Of a stretch of 64,000 bases of DNA, positions 34,102 through 43,876 are shown piece by piece; position 1 is the stretch's first letter, and every line of letters starts with the position of its first letter. Source of the DNA: Desulfococcaceae bacterium HSG9. GTDB taxonomy: Bacteria > Desulfobacterota > Desulfobacteria > Desulfobacterales > JAUCGF01. The notes under the pieces were generated by a model, which was not told the DNA's origin, did not search any database, and was given only the letters and a program-made list of their open reading frames with translations. The translations under genes were made by a program, and so were the position numbers. The stretch spans positions 1-64,000 of the forward strand of contig JAUCGF010000081.1 in the NCBI GenBank assembly GCA_030378005.1, written 5' to 3'.

Positions 34102-34246
34102 CGAGTGAACTTTACTAAGAAATTTACATTATCAGTAGTGTTGTGTAAATATTTAGCTGACGGGTAGGAGTGCAAACTTTAGTTTGCCAAAACGCTCCAA
34201 AATCGGCAAACTGAAGTTTGCATTCCTGATTTTCACCTGTCACCTT
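34102..34246. repeat. 3' flank duplicated from or to 27070-27227, with R-B palindrome
   Basis: The R-B palindrome is at 34167-34226. The match to the other kinase's flank ends at CACCTGTCACCTT (about 34245). 34247-34347 shows no recognised site. Confidence 0.85.
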
Positions 34247-34347
34247 TGTAATACGCCGACGACCGATAACGCTGTGAAATTATTTATCTGAACGTCTATA
34301 GGTCATATTAATTTAATTTATCAATAGGTAGCAATTTAGGTTATAAT

Positions 34348-36066
34348 ATGAAAGCAAACAAACGTATTTTAATAGTCGATGATGATCCCGAAATACGGCG
34401 TCTTTACCAGACAGTTCTGTTACCGGACTCGACTGGGGATGTCATCGCGAAATCCGCCGGGCTGTTTGGTGAACATACGAAACACCCCGTGTCCGCCGTA
34501 AAAACGCACTATGTATTAACTCTTGCCGCCAATGGCGAGGAAGGCGTCAGAGCGGTGGAATCGTCCCTTAAACAACGACAGCCTTTTGCCGCAGCTTTTA
34601 TCGATATGCAAATGCCGGGCATCAATGGGGCTGAAACGTCAAAACGGATTTGGGAGATTGATCCGAATCTCAAAATCATGATTGTGACAGCTTACAGCGA
34701 ACATAGCCCTGATGACATCATCAGGCAGGTCGGACGGGACGATCTGTTTTATATCCGTAAACCATTTAAATTTAAAGAAATACAACAGTTCGCCCGGGCA
34801 TTGACCAGTCAGTGGAATCTTGAACGGGAGAAAGAAGAACTTTTTGCCGCATTGCAAAAAACCAACACGGAATTAACGGTTAAAACAGAGCAATTAACCG
34901 ATTCATTGAAAAAGACTGAGAATGCCAATCTCCGCTTTCACGATGCCAATCTCGCCCGGACTCGTTTCCTGTCTTTGATTAATCATGAACTGCGCACCCC
35001 GCTGAACGGCATTTTGGGGTTCACTGATCTGTTGCATGGACAATTTTTCGGGCCGCTTAACGAAAAGCAACTCGACTATATTAATCAGGTTGACAGCAGC
35101 GGCAAGCGCTTGCTTTCTTTGATCACCGATATACTGGATGTGGTAAAAATTGACGCAGGCGAATTGGAGCTTGAAATCGGGGAGGTTTCGGCGCGTGATG
35201 CGATTCATTCGATCACCGCAATAATGAGTGATCAGTTTATGAAGAAAAATATTGAACTCACGACATCTATTGAACCTGCACTGCCGCCCGTGATAGCCGA
35301 TCTGAAAAAGTTCCGGCAGATCATGCTGAATTTGCTTTCCAACGCCGTCAAATATACCCCGGAAGGCGGCCGGGTTGAAATCCGCGCTGACAGGGATAAC
35401 GACTCGAAAATCAGGATCGAGGTCAGTGATAGCGGCGTTGGCATCTCCGATAACGACATTGAACACATCTTTGATAAGTTCTACCAGTCAGATTATGTTT
35501 ACGATAAACAGTTAGGCGGCGTCGGCATCGGCTTGGCACTGACGCGCTGTTTAGTAGAAATACATGGAGGCTCGATCGGGGTTGAAAGTGAACACGGCAA
35601 AGGCAGCACTTTTGGGTTCACTTTGCCACTGAAAGAAGTGCAAGAGCAACAGGAAGGTACGCAACAAGATGAAGGAAGCGGGACAGTTGCAAAGGAACAA
35701 CACGGGCATCGGATTCTCGTTGCCGAGGACAATGAAACGAACTTGATGCTGCTGCTTGATATGTTGAGCATTCAGAAACATACGGTTTTAGTTGCTAAAA
35801 ATGGGCGCGAGGCTATCGAACTGGCTCAAAAGCACAAGCCGGAATTGTTTCTGATGGATATGCGTATGCCAGTGATGGACGGTCTGGAATCTACCCGAAG
35901 ACTGCGCGCCATGCCGGAGTTTGCCAAAGTGCCTATCATCGCCCTGACCGCCAGCATCGGCACTGACGCTGAGGAACGCCAGATGATAGCCGGTTGCACC
36001 GAGCATCTGCCCAAACCAATTCAGACGAAAAAACTGTTCGAAGTGCTTGGAAAGTATTTGAAGTGA
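34348..36066 (+). CDS. Extended-receiver hybrid kinase REC-HisKA-HATPase-REC
   Basis: A 572-residue soluble kinase. The N-terminal receiver is of the extended subtype, with acidic residues at 11-13 and phospho-acceptor D86 (AFIDMQMPGING) and YIRKPF. The following QWNLEREKEEL coiled coil is the same as in 19481 and 24064. The DHp has [18 protein letters not shown], in which the residue before His-Glu is Asn rather than Ser; HATPase has LLSNAVKYT, DSGVGIS and GVGIGLALT; the second receiver (about 454-572) has LFLMDMRMPVMDG and LPKP. No strong ribosome-binding site is seen. It joins the extended receiver to the kinase core used by the neighbouring plus-strand genes, so it bridges the two halves of the island. 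Confidence 0.9.
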   Translation: MKANKRILIVDDDPEIRRLYQTVLLPDSTGDVIAKSAGLFGEHTKHPVSAVKTHYVLTLAANGEEGVRAVESSLKQRQPFAAAFIDMQMPGINGAETSKRIWEIDPNLKIMIVTAYSEHSPDDIIRQVGRDDLFYIRKPFKFKEIQQFARALTSQWNLEREKEELFAALQKTNTELTVKTEQLTDSLKKTENANLRFHDANLARTRFLSLINHELRTPLNGILGFTDLLHGQFFGPLNEKQLDYINQVDSSGKRLLSLITDILDVVKIDAGELELEIGEVSARDAIHSITAIMSDQFMKKNIELTTSIEPALPPVIADLKKFRQIMLNLLSNAVKYTPEGGRVEIRADRDNDSKIRIEVSDSGVGISDNDIEHIFDKFYQSDYVYDKQLGGVGIGLALTRCLVEIHGGSIGVESEHGKGSTFGFTLPLKEVQEQQEGTQQDEGSGTVAKEQHGHRILVAEDNETNLMLLLDMLSIQKHTVLVAKNGREAIELAQKHKPELFLMDMRMPVMDGLESTRRLRAMPEFAKVPIIALTASIGTDAEERQMIAGCTEHLPKPIQTKKLFEVLGKYLK

Positions 36067-36097
36067 GACGAACTACAGAATAAAAAGGAGATTGTTC

Positions 36098-39000
36098 ATG
36101 AATGCGTTCAAAAATTTGTCAATTGGCGGGAAAATTATTCTGGCAATGACGTGTTTGATTGTATTGGAGGCCGGCGCAACCGGTGTCGTATTGTGGTTGG
36201 TACGCGATATGCAGGTTCACCAGGCCTGGAGTATCATTCTTCTGACATCCATTGCGGCGGGTGCTTGCGGCCTTTTTTTCGGATTTCTGGTGATGCGGGG
36301 CATCAGTGACAGCCTGGCGAACCTAATCTATTTGGCCAAAGACGTCGGTTACGGAAATATGCACACCTCGAAGACGAGCATGACGGGGCGGAGCGAAATT
36401 GCGCAATTAACACAGGCGCTTTTTCAGGTTCAAGAATTCATGCAATCTATCACTGTGGCTCTGCAAGATGTCGCCAAAGGGAAACTCGATATCACGATGC
36501 CGGTCAAACACAGCAATGACGAGTTGTCTCGGACGATCAATACCATGGTGGCGCAATTGAGCAGTTTTGCTGATGAAGTCACGCGGGTGGCCCGCGAAGT
36601 CGGCACCCAAGGCAAACTCGGCGGACAGGCGCGTGTTGAAGGTGTGTCCGGCACCTGGCGCGATCTGACTCAAAATGTGAACCTTATGGCGGATAATCTG
36701 ACCGCCCAGGTGCGCAACATTGCCGAGGTCACCACAGCGGTGGCACAGGGTGATTTGTCGCGCACAATTACGATTGATGCCAAAGGCGAAGTGCAGCAAC
36801 TGAAGAACACGATTAACACTATGGTCATACAACTTCGCAGTTTTGCGGATGAAGTCACACGAGTGGCCCGCGAAGTCGGTACTGACGGCATATTAGGCGG
36901 GCAGGCGCGCGTCAAAGGCGTGTCCGGCACCTGGCGCGATCTGACCGACACCGTGAACCGGATGGCGGATAATCTGACCGATCAGGTGCGCAACATTGCC
37001 GAGGTCACCACGGCTGTGGCACAGGGCGATTTGTCGCGCACAATTACGATTGACGCCAATGGTGAAGTTTTGGAATTAAAGGATACGGTTAACATCATGG
37101 TTGTGCAACTGCGCAGTTTTGCGGATGAAGTCACACGGGTGGCCCGCGAAGTCGGCACTGAAGGCAAACTCGGCGGGCAAGCGCGCGTTGAAGGCGTGTC
37201 CGGCACCTGGCGCGATCTGACGGACACCGTGAACCGGATGGCGGACAACCTGACCAATCAGGTACGCAGCATCGCCAAAGTCACTATGGCCGTGTCACGC
37301 GGTGAACTGAACCGCAAAGTCGAAATTGAGGCCAAAGGGGAAATGCTGGAACTTAAAACCACTATCAACCGCATGGTGGTTCAATTAAACCGTTTTGCCT
37401 CCGAAGTCTCACGCATGGCGCGTGAGGTCGGCACTGAAGGAAAACTTGGCGGGCAAGCCAATGTGGAAGGTGTTTCCGGCACATGGCGCGACCTGACCGA
37501 TGATGTGAATCAAATGGCCACCAATCTGACGGAGCAGGTGCGCGGCATTGCGAGTATTGTAACAGCCGTGGCGCACGGCAATCTCAGAAAAAAATTGACG
37601 CTGACGGCGCGCGGTGAAATTGCCGATCTGGCAGATACGATCAACAACATGATCGACACCCTCAGCCTGTTTGCCGAACAGGTTTCCGATGTCGCCCATG
37701 ATGTCGGGGTGAAAGGCGTATTGGGCGGGCAGGCCAATGTCTCTGGCGCCCAAGGCACATGGCGAGATTTGACAGATAATGTGAATCAATTGGCCGCGAA
37801 CTTGACCACACAGGTACGTGCCATTGGCGATGTGGCTACTGCGGTCACGCAAGGCGATCTCACGCGTATTATTGATGTGCAAGCCTCCGGCGAAGTTGCC
37901 GATCTCAAAGATAATGTGAACACCATGATCCGAACCCTGAGCAAGACCACGCTCATCAACACGGAACAAGACTGGCTGAAAACAAATTTGACACATTTTA
38001 CGCGAATACTTCAAGGCCAGCGTGATCTGAACACGATGGCACAGACCCTGCTTTCCGAATTAGCGCCAGTGGTTTCCGCCCAACACGGCCTCTTCTATGC
38101 GCCGCAGAACAAAAACGGTGAACCGGTTTTCAAGCTGATCAGCGGGTATGCTTTTCAGGAACGCAAACATCTTGCCAATCAGTATTGCTTGGGAGAAGGG
38201 CTGGTGGGACAATGCGCGCAGGAAAGACAACGCATCCTGCTGACAGAGGTTCCGGAAGATTATATTCGTATCAGTTCCGGTCTCGGCGAGGGGGTACCCC
38301 TGAATATTGTTGTGCTGCCGATACTTTTTGAGGATAAAGTGCTGGCGATTGTGGAATTGGCCTCATTTTCGCGTTTCAGCGAAATCACACTTGTCTTTCT
38401 CGAACAATTAGTCGAGAGCATGAGCATCATGATGAACAGTCTCAATGCCTCGGTACGAACCAAAGAGCTGCTTCAGAAATCACAGATACTGACGGATGAA
38501 TTACAGTCCCAGCAGCAAGAATTGCAATTGGCGAATAATAATCTGGAAAAGCAGACCCACAAGCTTGAAAAGCAAAAAAAAGCGGTGGAGGAAAAGAACG
38601 TACAAATTGAAACGGCGCGAGTCGCCATAGAAGAAAAAGCGGAAGAGTTGGCGCTGGCTTCCAAGTACAAATCTGAATTTCTCACCAACATGTCACACGA
38701 ACTCCGCACCCCGCTGAACAGCCTGTTGATTCTGGCGCAACTGCTAACTGATAACACCGAGAAGAACCTGACGGACAAGCAGCTTGACTATGCGCGAACT
38801 ATCAGCAAATCCGGCAGCGAACTGCTAAACCTGATTAACGACATCCTTGATCTGTCTAAAGTCGAAGCCGGAGCCATGCAAGTCGAATTCCGCCAGATTA
38901 TCATTTCAGATATTTGTGAAAGCCTCGACCTCAGCATGCGTCAGACAGCGCAGAAAAAAAATATCGGGTTCGACATCCGGTTATCCGAGGAAGTGCCGGC

Positions 39001-40783
39001 AGCCCTTTATACTGATCAGACACGCTTGTTGCAAATCCTCAAGAATCTGTTGTCCAATGCTATAAAATTCACCGCTCAGGGCGAAGTGAAACTCAGCATA
39101 GAGCGGGCGCTTGACGGTTGGTCTCCCCTTCAAGAGGAATTGAATTTAGCAGAGCTTGTGGTGGCATTTTCCGTGAGCGACACGGGCATCGGGATTCCTG
39201 AGTCGAAGCAACGTATCATTTTCGAGGCCTTCCAGCAGGTCGATGGCAGCATCAGCCGCCGCTACGGCGGAACCGGATTGGGCCTGAATATCGCCCGTGA
39301 AATGGCAAACCTGCTTAATGGCGAACTCCGCCTGACATCCAGCTCCCCGGATGAAGGCAGCACTTTTACTTTGTATCTGCCTCAACAGAAAAATAGCTCT
39401 GCTAAACTTTCTCAACGGAAAAATAGTTCTGCTAAACTTTCAAAGTTTAGCAAAGCTGAAACAGAAGAGAACTTTAATAAGTCTCCACAACTTAGTAAAG
39501 TTGCGGCTGAAATTACAGACGACCGCGACAATCTGCAACCCGGCGACACGCGGCTGCTGATCATCGAAGACGATAACGCCTTTGCCAATATCTTGCTGGA
39601 CATGGCTCATGCCAAAGGCTTCAAAGGATTGATTGCCGCTCAGGGCGATCATGGGATGGAAATGGCGCAAGAGTATGCTCCGAATGCTATTATTCTGGAT
39701 ATCCAATTGCCGGTCATGGATGGCTGGGCCGTGCTGCAACATCTCAAACACACTCCTGAAACCCGGCATATTCCCGTGTATATTATTTCAGTGGACGCTC
39801 AACGCCAAAAAGGGTTTAAACAGGGTGCCATCGGCGTGTTGGAAAAACCGGTATCCACGCAGCAAATAAACGTGACAATGGATGAACTGGTCGGATTTCA
39901 GGGAAGCTTGAAACAGTTGTTGATCGTAGAAGATAACGCTATTCAACAAGACTCTATCGTTGATTTGCTGCAAGGCAAAGATGTTGAAATCACGGTTGCC
40001 GGCACAGGTCAGGAGGCATTGGCACAAATTAAGGCACAAACGTTCGATTGCGTCGTTCTGGATCTCAAATTGACGGATATGGACGGATTTACACTGCTTG
40101 GTAAAATCAACGAAAACGCCAAAGCGAACAAAACCGCAGTGATTATTTATACCGGACGGGATTTGACCGAGGAAGAAGAAACGTGGCTCAAACTGCAAGC
40201 CCGTTGCATCATCGTCAAAGGCGCGAGCGCGCCAAATAAACTGTTGGAGGAAGCAGGCTTATTCTTGCACCGAGCTATACCAGAGACCTCCGGGCGTACA
40301 CAGAGAGAACCGTCAGCCCCGGCCGGGTCTGAATCAGCGCTGGAGGGTGAAAATAATATCGCTGTCAATGACCTCCCTGGCCGCATTCCGCCGGCCGGGT
40401 CTGAATCAGCGCTGGAGGGCAAAAAGATTCTGTTAGCTGAAGACGATGCGCGCAACGCCTTTGCCCTGGTTAGTCTGTTCGAACGATACGGGATGCAGGT
40501 GAGCCACGCTGAAAACGGACGTGAAGCTATTGAAGTTCTGCAACAAACGCCAGACATTGATATCGTCATGATGGATATTATGATGCCCGAAATGGACGGT
40601 TTTGAGGCGATGCGCCTGATACGCCAGGATGAGCGTTTCGCATCGCTCCCGATTATTGCCATCACCGCCAAAGCCATGCAAGACGACCGCGAAAAATGCC
40701 TGGCCGCCGGCGCATCTGATTATGTCAGTAAACCGCCGAATAATACGGATTTGCTGGAAACGTTGAGAAAGTGGACTTTTTGA
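36098..40783 (+). CDS. Giant poly-HAMP hybrid kinase: HAMP array, GAF, HisKA, HATPase, three REC
   Basis: A 1561-residue kinase with two transmembrane segments near the N-terminus (about 12-37 and 44-68) and no periplasmic domain of note. Residues 90-640 form a HAMP array with a strict 92-residue period; each unit has [25 protein letters not shown] and [13 protein letters not shown] parts, as in fungal Nik1-type osmosensing kinases. GAF follows at about 640-775, a coiled coil, DHp ([18 protein letters not shown], about 862), HATPase ([25 protein letters not shown]) and three receivers starting near 1150, 1273 and 1443. Receiver two ends with IIVKGAS in place of the usual KP. The ATG at 36098 follows AAGGAG. 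Linkers at 39385-39475 and 40315-40425 are made of short repeats. The stop codon lies in the first unit of an R-A array. Confidence 0.92.
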   Translation: MNAFKNLSIGGKIILAMTCLIVLEAGATGVVLWLVRDMQVHQAWSIILLTSIAAGACGLFFGFLVMRGISDSLANLIYLAKDVGYGNMHTSKTSMTGRSEIAQLTQALFQVQEFMQSITVALQDVAKGKLDITMPVKHSNDELSRTINTMVAQLSSFADEVTRVAREVGTQGKLGGQARVEGVSGTWRDLTQNVNLMADNLTAQVRNIAEVTTAVAQGDLSRTITIDAKGEVQQLKNTINTMVIQLRSFADEVTRVAREVGTDGILGGQARVKGVSGTWRDLTDTVNRMADNLTDQVRNIAEVTTAVAQGDLSRTITIDANGEVLELKDTVNIMVVQLRSFADEVTRVAREVGTEGKLGGQARVEGVSGTWRDLTDTVNRMADNLTNQVRSIAKVTMAVSRGELNRKVEIEAKGEMLELKTTINRMVVQLNRFASEVSRMAREVGTEGKLGGQANVEGVSGTWRDLTDDVNQMATNLTEQVRGIASIVTAVAHGNLRKKLTLTARGEIADLADTINNMIDTLSLFAEQVSDVAHDVGVKGVLGGQANVSGAQGTWRDLTDNVNQLAANLTTQVRAIGDVATAVTQGDLTRIIDVQASGEVADLKDNVNTMIRTLSKTTLINTEQDWLKTNLTHFTRILQGQRDLNTMAQTLLSELAPVVSAQHGLFYAPQNKNGEPVFKLISGYAFQERKHLANQYCLGEGLVGQCAQERQRILLTEVPEDYIRISSGLGEGVPLNIVVLPILFEDKVLAIVELASFSRFSEITLVFLEQLVESMSIMMNSLNASVRTKELLQKSQILTDELQSQQQELQLANNNLEKQTHKLEKQKKAVEEKNVQIETARVAIEEKAEELALASKYKSEFLTNMSHELRTPLNSLLILAQLLTDNTEKNLTDKQLDYARTISKSGSELLNLINDILDLSKVEAGAMQVEFRQIIISDICESLDLSMRQTAQKKNIGFDIRLSEEVPAALYTDQTRLLQILKNLLSNAIKFTAQGEVKLSIERALDGWSPLQEELNLAELVVAFSVSDTGIGIPESKQRIIFEAFQQVDGSISRRYGGTGLGLNIAREMANLLNGELRLTSSSPDEGSTFTLYLPQQKNSSAKLSQRKNSSAKLSKFSKAETEENFNKSPQLSKVAAEITDDRDNLQPGDTRLLIIEDDNAFANILLDMAHAKGFKGLIAAQGDHGMEMAQEYAPNAIILDIQLPVMDGWAVLQHLKHTPETRHIPVYIISVDAQRQKGFKQGAIGVLEKPVSTQQINVTMDELVGFQGSLKQLLIVEDNAIQQDSIVDLLQGKDVEITVAGTGQEALAQIKAQTFDCVVLDLKLTDMDGFTLLGKINENAKANKTAVIIYTGRDLTEEEETWLKLQARCIIVKGASAPNKLLEEAGLFLHRAIPETSGRTQREPSAPAGSESALEGENNIAVNDLPGRIPPAGSESALEGKKILLAEDDARNAFALVSLFERYGMQVSHAENGREAIEVLQQTPDIDIVMMDIMMPEMDGFEAMRLIRQDERFASLPIIAITAKAMQDDREKCLAAGASDYVSKPPNNTDLLETLRKWTF
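36540..37960 (+). repeat. In-gene tandem repeat, 276-bp period
   Basis: Five units beginning TTTGCNGATGAAGTCACNCG or close variants encode the HAMP array. Units two and three are the most alike in DNA, which points to recent unequal exchange within the gene. Confidence 0.8.
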
Positions 40784-41147
40784 AACGTGAAACGTGAATT
40801 TTGAAACGTGATGCGTGAAACGTGAATTGTGAAACGTGAATTTTGAAACGTGAATTTTGAAACGTGAATTTTGAAACGTGAATTGTGAAACGTGAATTTT
40901 GAAACGTGAATTTTGAAACGTGAATTTTGAAACGTGAATTGTGAAACGTGAATTGTGAAACGTGATGCGTGAAACGTGAATTTTGAAACGTGAATTGTGA
41001 AACGTGAATTTTGAAACGTGAATTCACGCATCACGCATCACGCAACACGCATCACGCATCACGCATCACGCATCACGCATCACGTTTCACGTTTCACGCA
41101 TCACGCATCACGCATCACGTTTCACGCATCACGCATCACGTTTTAAA
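40781..41147. repeat. Long R-A array
   Basis: Some fifteen or more units of GAAACGTGAATTTT, GAAACGTGAATTGT or GAAACGTGATGC run to about 41022, then the inverted forms (CACGCATCACGCATCACGTT and similar) run to about 41147. Read through, the block is a giant imperfect hairpin of about 365 bp. It has no spacers and carries no gene; reading frames across it encode only repeated FKIHVSKFTF-type peptides. Confidence 0.88.
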
Positions 41148-41171
41148 ACCTGTAGAATAGGGAAATAAGAA

Positions 41172-42791
41172 ATGAATAACACCATGCAATCTGATCAAAG
41201 AATTAACATTTTACTTGTTGATGATCGGCCGGAAAACCTTCAGGCCTTAGAAGGCGTATTGGAATCGCCTGAATTGAATCTGGTGAAAGTTTTATCCGGT
41301 GAGGATGCCTTACGGCAGCTCTTGAAACATGATTTTGCGCTTATTCTGCTTGATGTACGTATGCCGGGCTTGGATGGATTTCAGACCGCCGAACTGATTC
41401 AGGGACGCGAAAAGACCCGCAATGTTCCGATTATTTTTGTCACAGCGGAATACAAAAGTATCGAACATGTCATCCAGGGATATGCCCTTCATGCGATAGA
41501 TTATATCGTAAAGCCCTTTAACCGTCAAATTTTGAAGGCCAAAGTCTCTGTGTTGGTTGAACTTTACAAGAACAGAAAACAGGTCGAGCAACAAGCGGAA
41601 CAATTGCACAAATCGATTCAACATATTGAAAAAGCTAATCTTCGCCTGCAAGAAGCCGAAAGTGCCAGATCACGTTTCCTCTCTTCTATGAGTCACGAAC
41701 TGCGCACCCCGCTGAACGGCATTTTAGGCTTTACCGATCTGTTGAGCGAGCAATTCTTCGGCCCCCTCAATGAGAAACAACTCACCTATGTGAACCAGAT
41801 CGACAGCAGCGGCAAGCATCTGTTAGACCTGATCAACGACCTGCTTGATATGGCCAAAATAGATGCGGGCGCGGTGGAACTCGAACCGTCAAAATTTAAT
41901 ATCGCTGAAGCTATCCAGACCACAACCACGATGATGAAAATGCTGTTCAAAAAAAAGAATATTACACTAGCCACAATGATCGAGCCTGAATTGCCGGATA
42001 TCACTGCTGATCTTAGAAAGTGCAAACAGGTCATCATCAATCTGCTCTCTAACGCCGTCAAATTTACGCCCGAAGATGGGCGAATAGAGATTCGCGTTAC
42101 CATGCCGTGGAATGGCTTCCTCAAGATTGAAGTCAGCGATACCGGTATCGGAATCGAGAAGGATCAAACGGAAAAGATTTTTTCCGAATTTCATCAGGCC
42201 GACCGGGTGCGTGATGAACAGTTAGGCGGCACAGGGTTGGGGCTTGCGCTGGCAAAACGGTTGGTGGAACTGCACCTCGGCGAAATCAATGTCGAAAGCG
42301 AAGTCGGTAAAGGCAGCGTCTTTTGGTTTTCGCTGCCTCTGAACACGCCGCAACCCGAAGAAGGAGCGCAGGAACAAGCGCAAAAAGCATCCGAGCCAAA
42401 AGAAGAGACTGTACCTTCTACAGGACACGGTTTTCGTATTCTCGTGGCCGAGGATAATGACACGAACCTGAAAATGGTGCTTGACATGTTGAGCGTTCAA
42501 GAGCACGAGGTTATCGTGGCCCGCAACGGCCAGGAAGCGGTCGATCTGGCTAAACAACACAAATTTGACTTGATCCTGATGGATATGCGTATGCCTGTGA
42601 TGGATGGCCTTGAAGCTACCCGGCGGTTGCGCGAAATGCCGGAGCTTGAGGATATTCCCATTATCGCCTTGACCGCCAGCGCCGGCACTGAAGCGGCAGA
42701 AGAACAAATAGCCGCCGGCTGCACCGAACATCTGGCCAAACCGATTCGGACGAAGGAACTGTTTGAGGCGCTTGCACGGTATTTGAAGTAA
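41172..42791 (+). CDS. Hybrid kinase REC-HisKA-HATPase-REC
   Basis: A 539-residue soluble kinase. The first receiver has DD at 17-18 (LLVDDRPENLQALEG), a LLDVRMPGLDG phospho-acceptor loop and IVKPF, the type usual in Desulfobacterota 'two-component hybrid sensor and regulator' proteins. A coiled coil leads to DHp ([18 protein letters not shown], about 169), HATPase (LLSNAVKFT, DTGIGIE, GTGLGLALA) and a second receiver (LILMDMRMPVMDG, LAKP) from about 422. Its C-terminal receiver belongs to the AGCTEHLxKPIxTKEL clan shared with 25432, 28001, 31759 and 34348. It starts 25 bases after the R-A array. Confidence 0.9.
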   Translation: MNNTMQSDQRINILLVDDRPENLQALEGVLESPELNLVKVLSGEDALRQLLKHDFALILLDVRMPGLDGFQTAELIQGREKTRNVPIIFVTAEYKSIEHVIQGYALHAIDYIVKPFNRQILKAKVSVLVELYKNRKQVEQQAEQLHKSIQHIEKANLRLQEAESARSRFLSSMSHELRTPLNGILGFTDLLSEQFFGPLNEKQLTYVNQIDSSGKHLLDLINDLLDMAKIDAGAVELEPSKFNIAEAIQTTTTMMKMLFKKKNITLATMIEPELPDITADLRKCKQVIINLLSNAVKFTPEDGRIEIRVTMPWNGFLKIEVSDTGIGIEKDQTEKIFSEFHQADRVRDEQLGGTGLGLALAKRLVELHLGEINVESEVGKGSVFWFSLPLNTPQPEEGAQEQAQKASEPKEETVPSTGHGFRILVAEDNDTNLKMVLDMLSVQEHEVIVARNGQEAVDLAKQHKFDLILMDMRMPVMDGLEATRRLREMPELEDIPIIALTASAGTEAAEEQIAAGCTEHLAKPIRTKELFEALARYLK

Positions 42792-42811
42792 AACGGTATA
42801 TTGCTTGTAAT

Positions 42812-42910
42812 TTCTTACTCTTACTCTTACTCTTAATCATAATCGTAATCGTAATCGTTCGGGATTAAGAGTAAGATTAAGAGTAAGATTAAGAGTAAGA
42901 TTACGATTTT
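42812..42910. repeat. R-C hexamer palindrome
   Basis: CTTACTC and AATCGTAATC units on the left and GATTAAGAGTAAG units on the right form a long inverted repeat around CGTTCGGG. Period is six bases. Confidence 0.75.
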
Positions 42911-42981
42911 AATTGCGCAGGTTGAAAAAATGTAGGGGCGTTCCCTTGTAAATACCCTTAATATATAAAAAGGAGCCATAC

Positions 42982-43857
42982 ATGAAAGTATTAATCGTTG
43001 AAGACGACACCGTATCCAGAAACAACATGCACGATATTGTTACAAGCCAGAAACACCAGACCAAAACGGCTGAGGACGGCGCTCAGGGACTTGAATTGTT
43101 CAAGGAATTTCAACCTGATCTAATCTTCACAGATATTCAAATGCCCAAAATGGACGGTCTTGAAATGTTGGCCGCCATTCGCGAGCGAGATAAAGACGTC
43201 ATTGTTATTGTCAACACCGCTTTCGGAACCGAGGACTATGCCTTGAAGGCGCTCAAGCTGAACGCCAACAATTATCTGAGCAAACCCGTTCATTTTTCCG
43301 AAGTGGTGCATTATCTCAAAAAATATGAGATCATCATTAAGGATAAAACCCAGATGCAGGAGCTTGACATTGTGTTTGTTCGGCGGCTATACACCCTGCA
43401 ACTGCCCAATACAATCGGACAGGTTCCCAGGGTTGTCGATCACTTGCTGGTAACCGCTGGCAAGGCTCTCAATCCTGACGCTCGGCTCGGTGTGCGGCTT
43501 GGCCTGGTTGAACTGATCACCAATGCAATTGAACACGGTAACCTGGGCATCACTTATGAAGAAAAGGGCGAAGCTCTTGATAATATGACGCTCGGAGAGC
43601 TTTACCTTGAGCGTCTATCCGAACCGAAAATTGCCGACCGCCGGGTGACAATTGATTTCGAGCATAATACGTTGGGCTGCCAATGGGTGATCACTGACGA
43701 AGGTGACGGGTTTGACTGGCGCACGCTCCCTGATCCGACTTCAGAAGAAGCTATACTGGCCTCACACGGGCGAGGGATTTTTATCAGCCGTTTTCAGTTC
43801 GACGAAATGGAATTTATAGGTGTCGGCAATGCCGTGCGTATCTTTAAAAAACAATAA
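42982..43857 (+). CDS. Receiver fused to an RsbW-like ATPase domain
   Basis: A 291-residue response regulator. The receiver (1-120) has E7/D8/D9, phospho-acceptor D51 in IFTDIQMPKMDG and LSKPV. The C-terminal domain (about 140-290) is HATPase_c of the anti-sigma/serine-kinase type: N-box GLVELITNAIEHGNLGI, G1 DEGDGFDW and a HGRGIFISRFQFDEM loop, with no DHp His. Such domains (RsbW/SpoIIAB) phosphorylate a STAS antagonist or hold a sigma factor. Fused to a receiver it would let a phosphorelay gate partner switching, opposing the receiver-PP2C protein at 22697. AAAAGGAG precedes the start. The next gene follows at 19 bases. Confidence 0.85.
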   Translation: MKVLIVEDDTVSRNNMHDIVTSQKHQTKTAEDGAQGLELFKEFQPDLIFTDIQMPKMDGLEMLAAIRERDKDVIVIVNTAFGTEDYALKALKLNANNYLSKPVHFSEVVHYLKKYEIIIKDKTQMQELDIVFVRRLYTLQLPNTIGQVPRVVDHLLVTAGKALNPDARLGVRLGLVELITNAIEHGNLGITYEEKGEALDNMTLGELYLERLSEPKIADRRVTIDFEHNTLGCQWVITDEGDGFDWRTLPDPTSEEAILASHGRGIFISRFQFDEMEFIGVGNAVRIFKKQ

Positions 43858-43876
43858 AATAAGGAGGTGAATAACA

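Noticed and set aside
40781-41147. CRISPR-like array or FKIHVSKFTF repeat proteins on either strand
   Set aside because: There are no spacers, and open frames are produced only because the repeat lacks stops in some frames; no start signals are seen.
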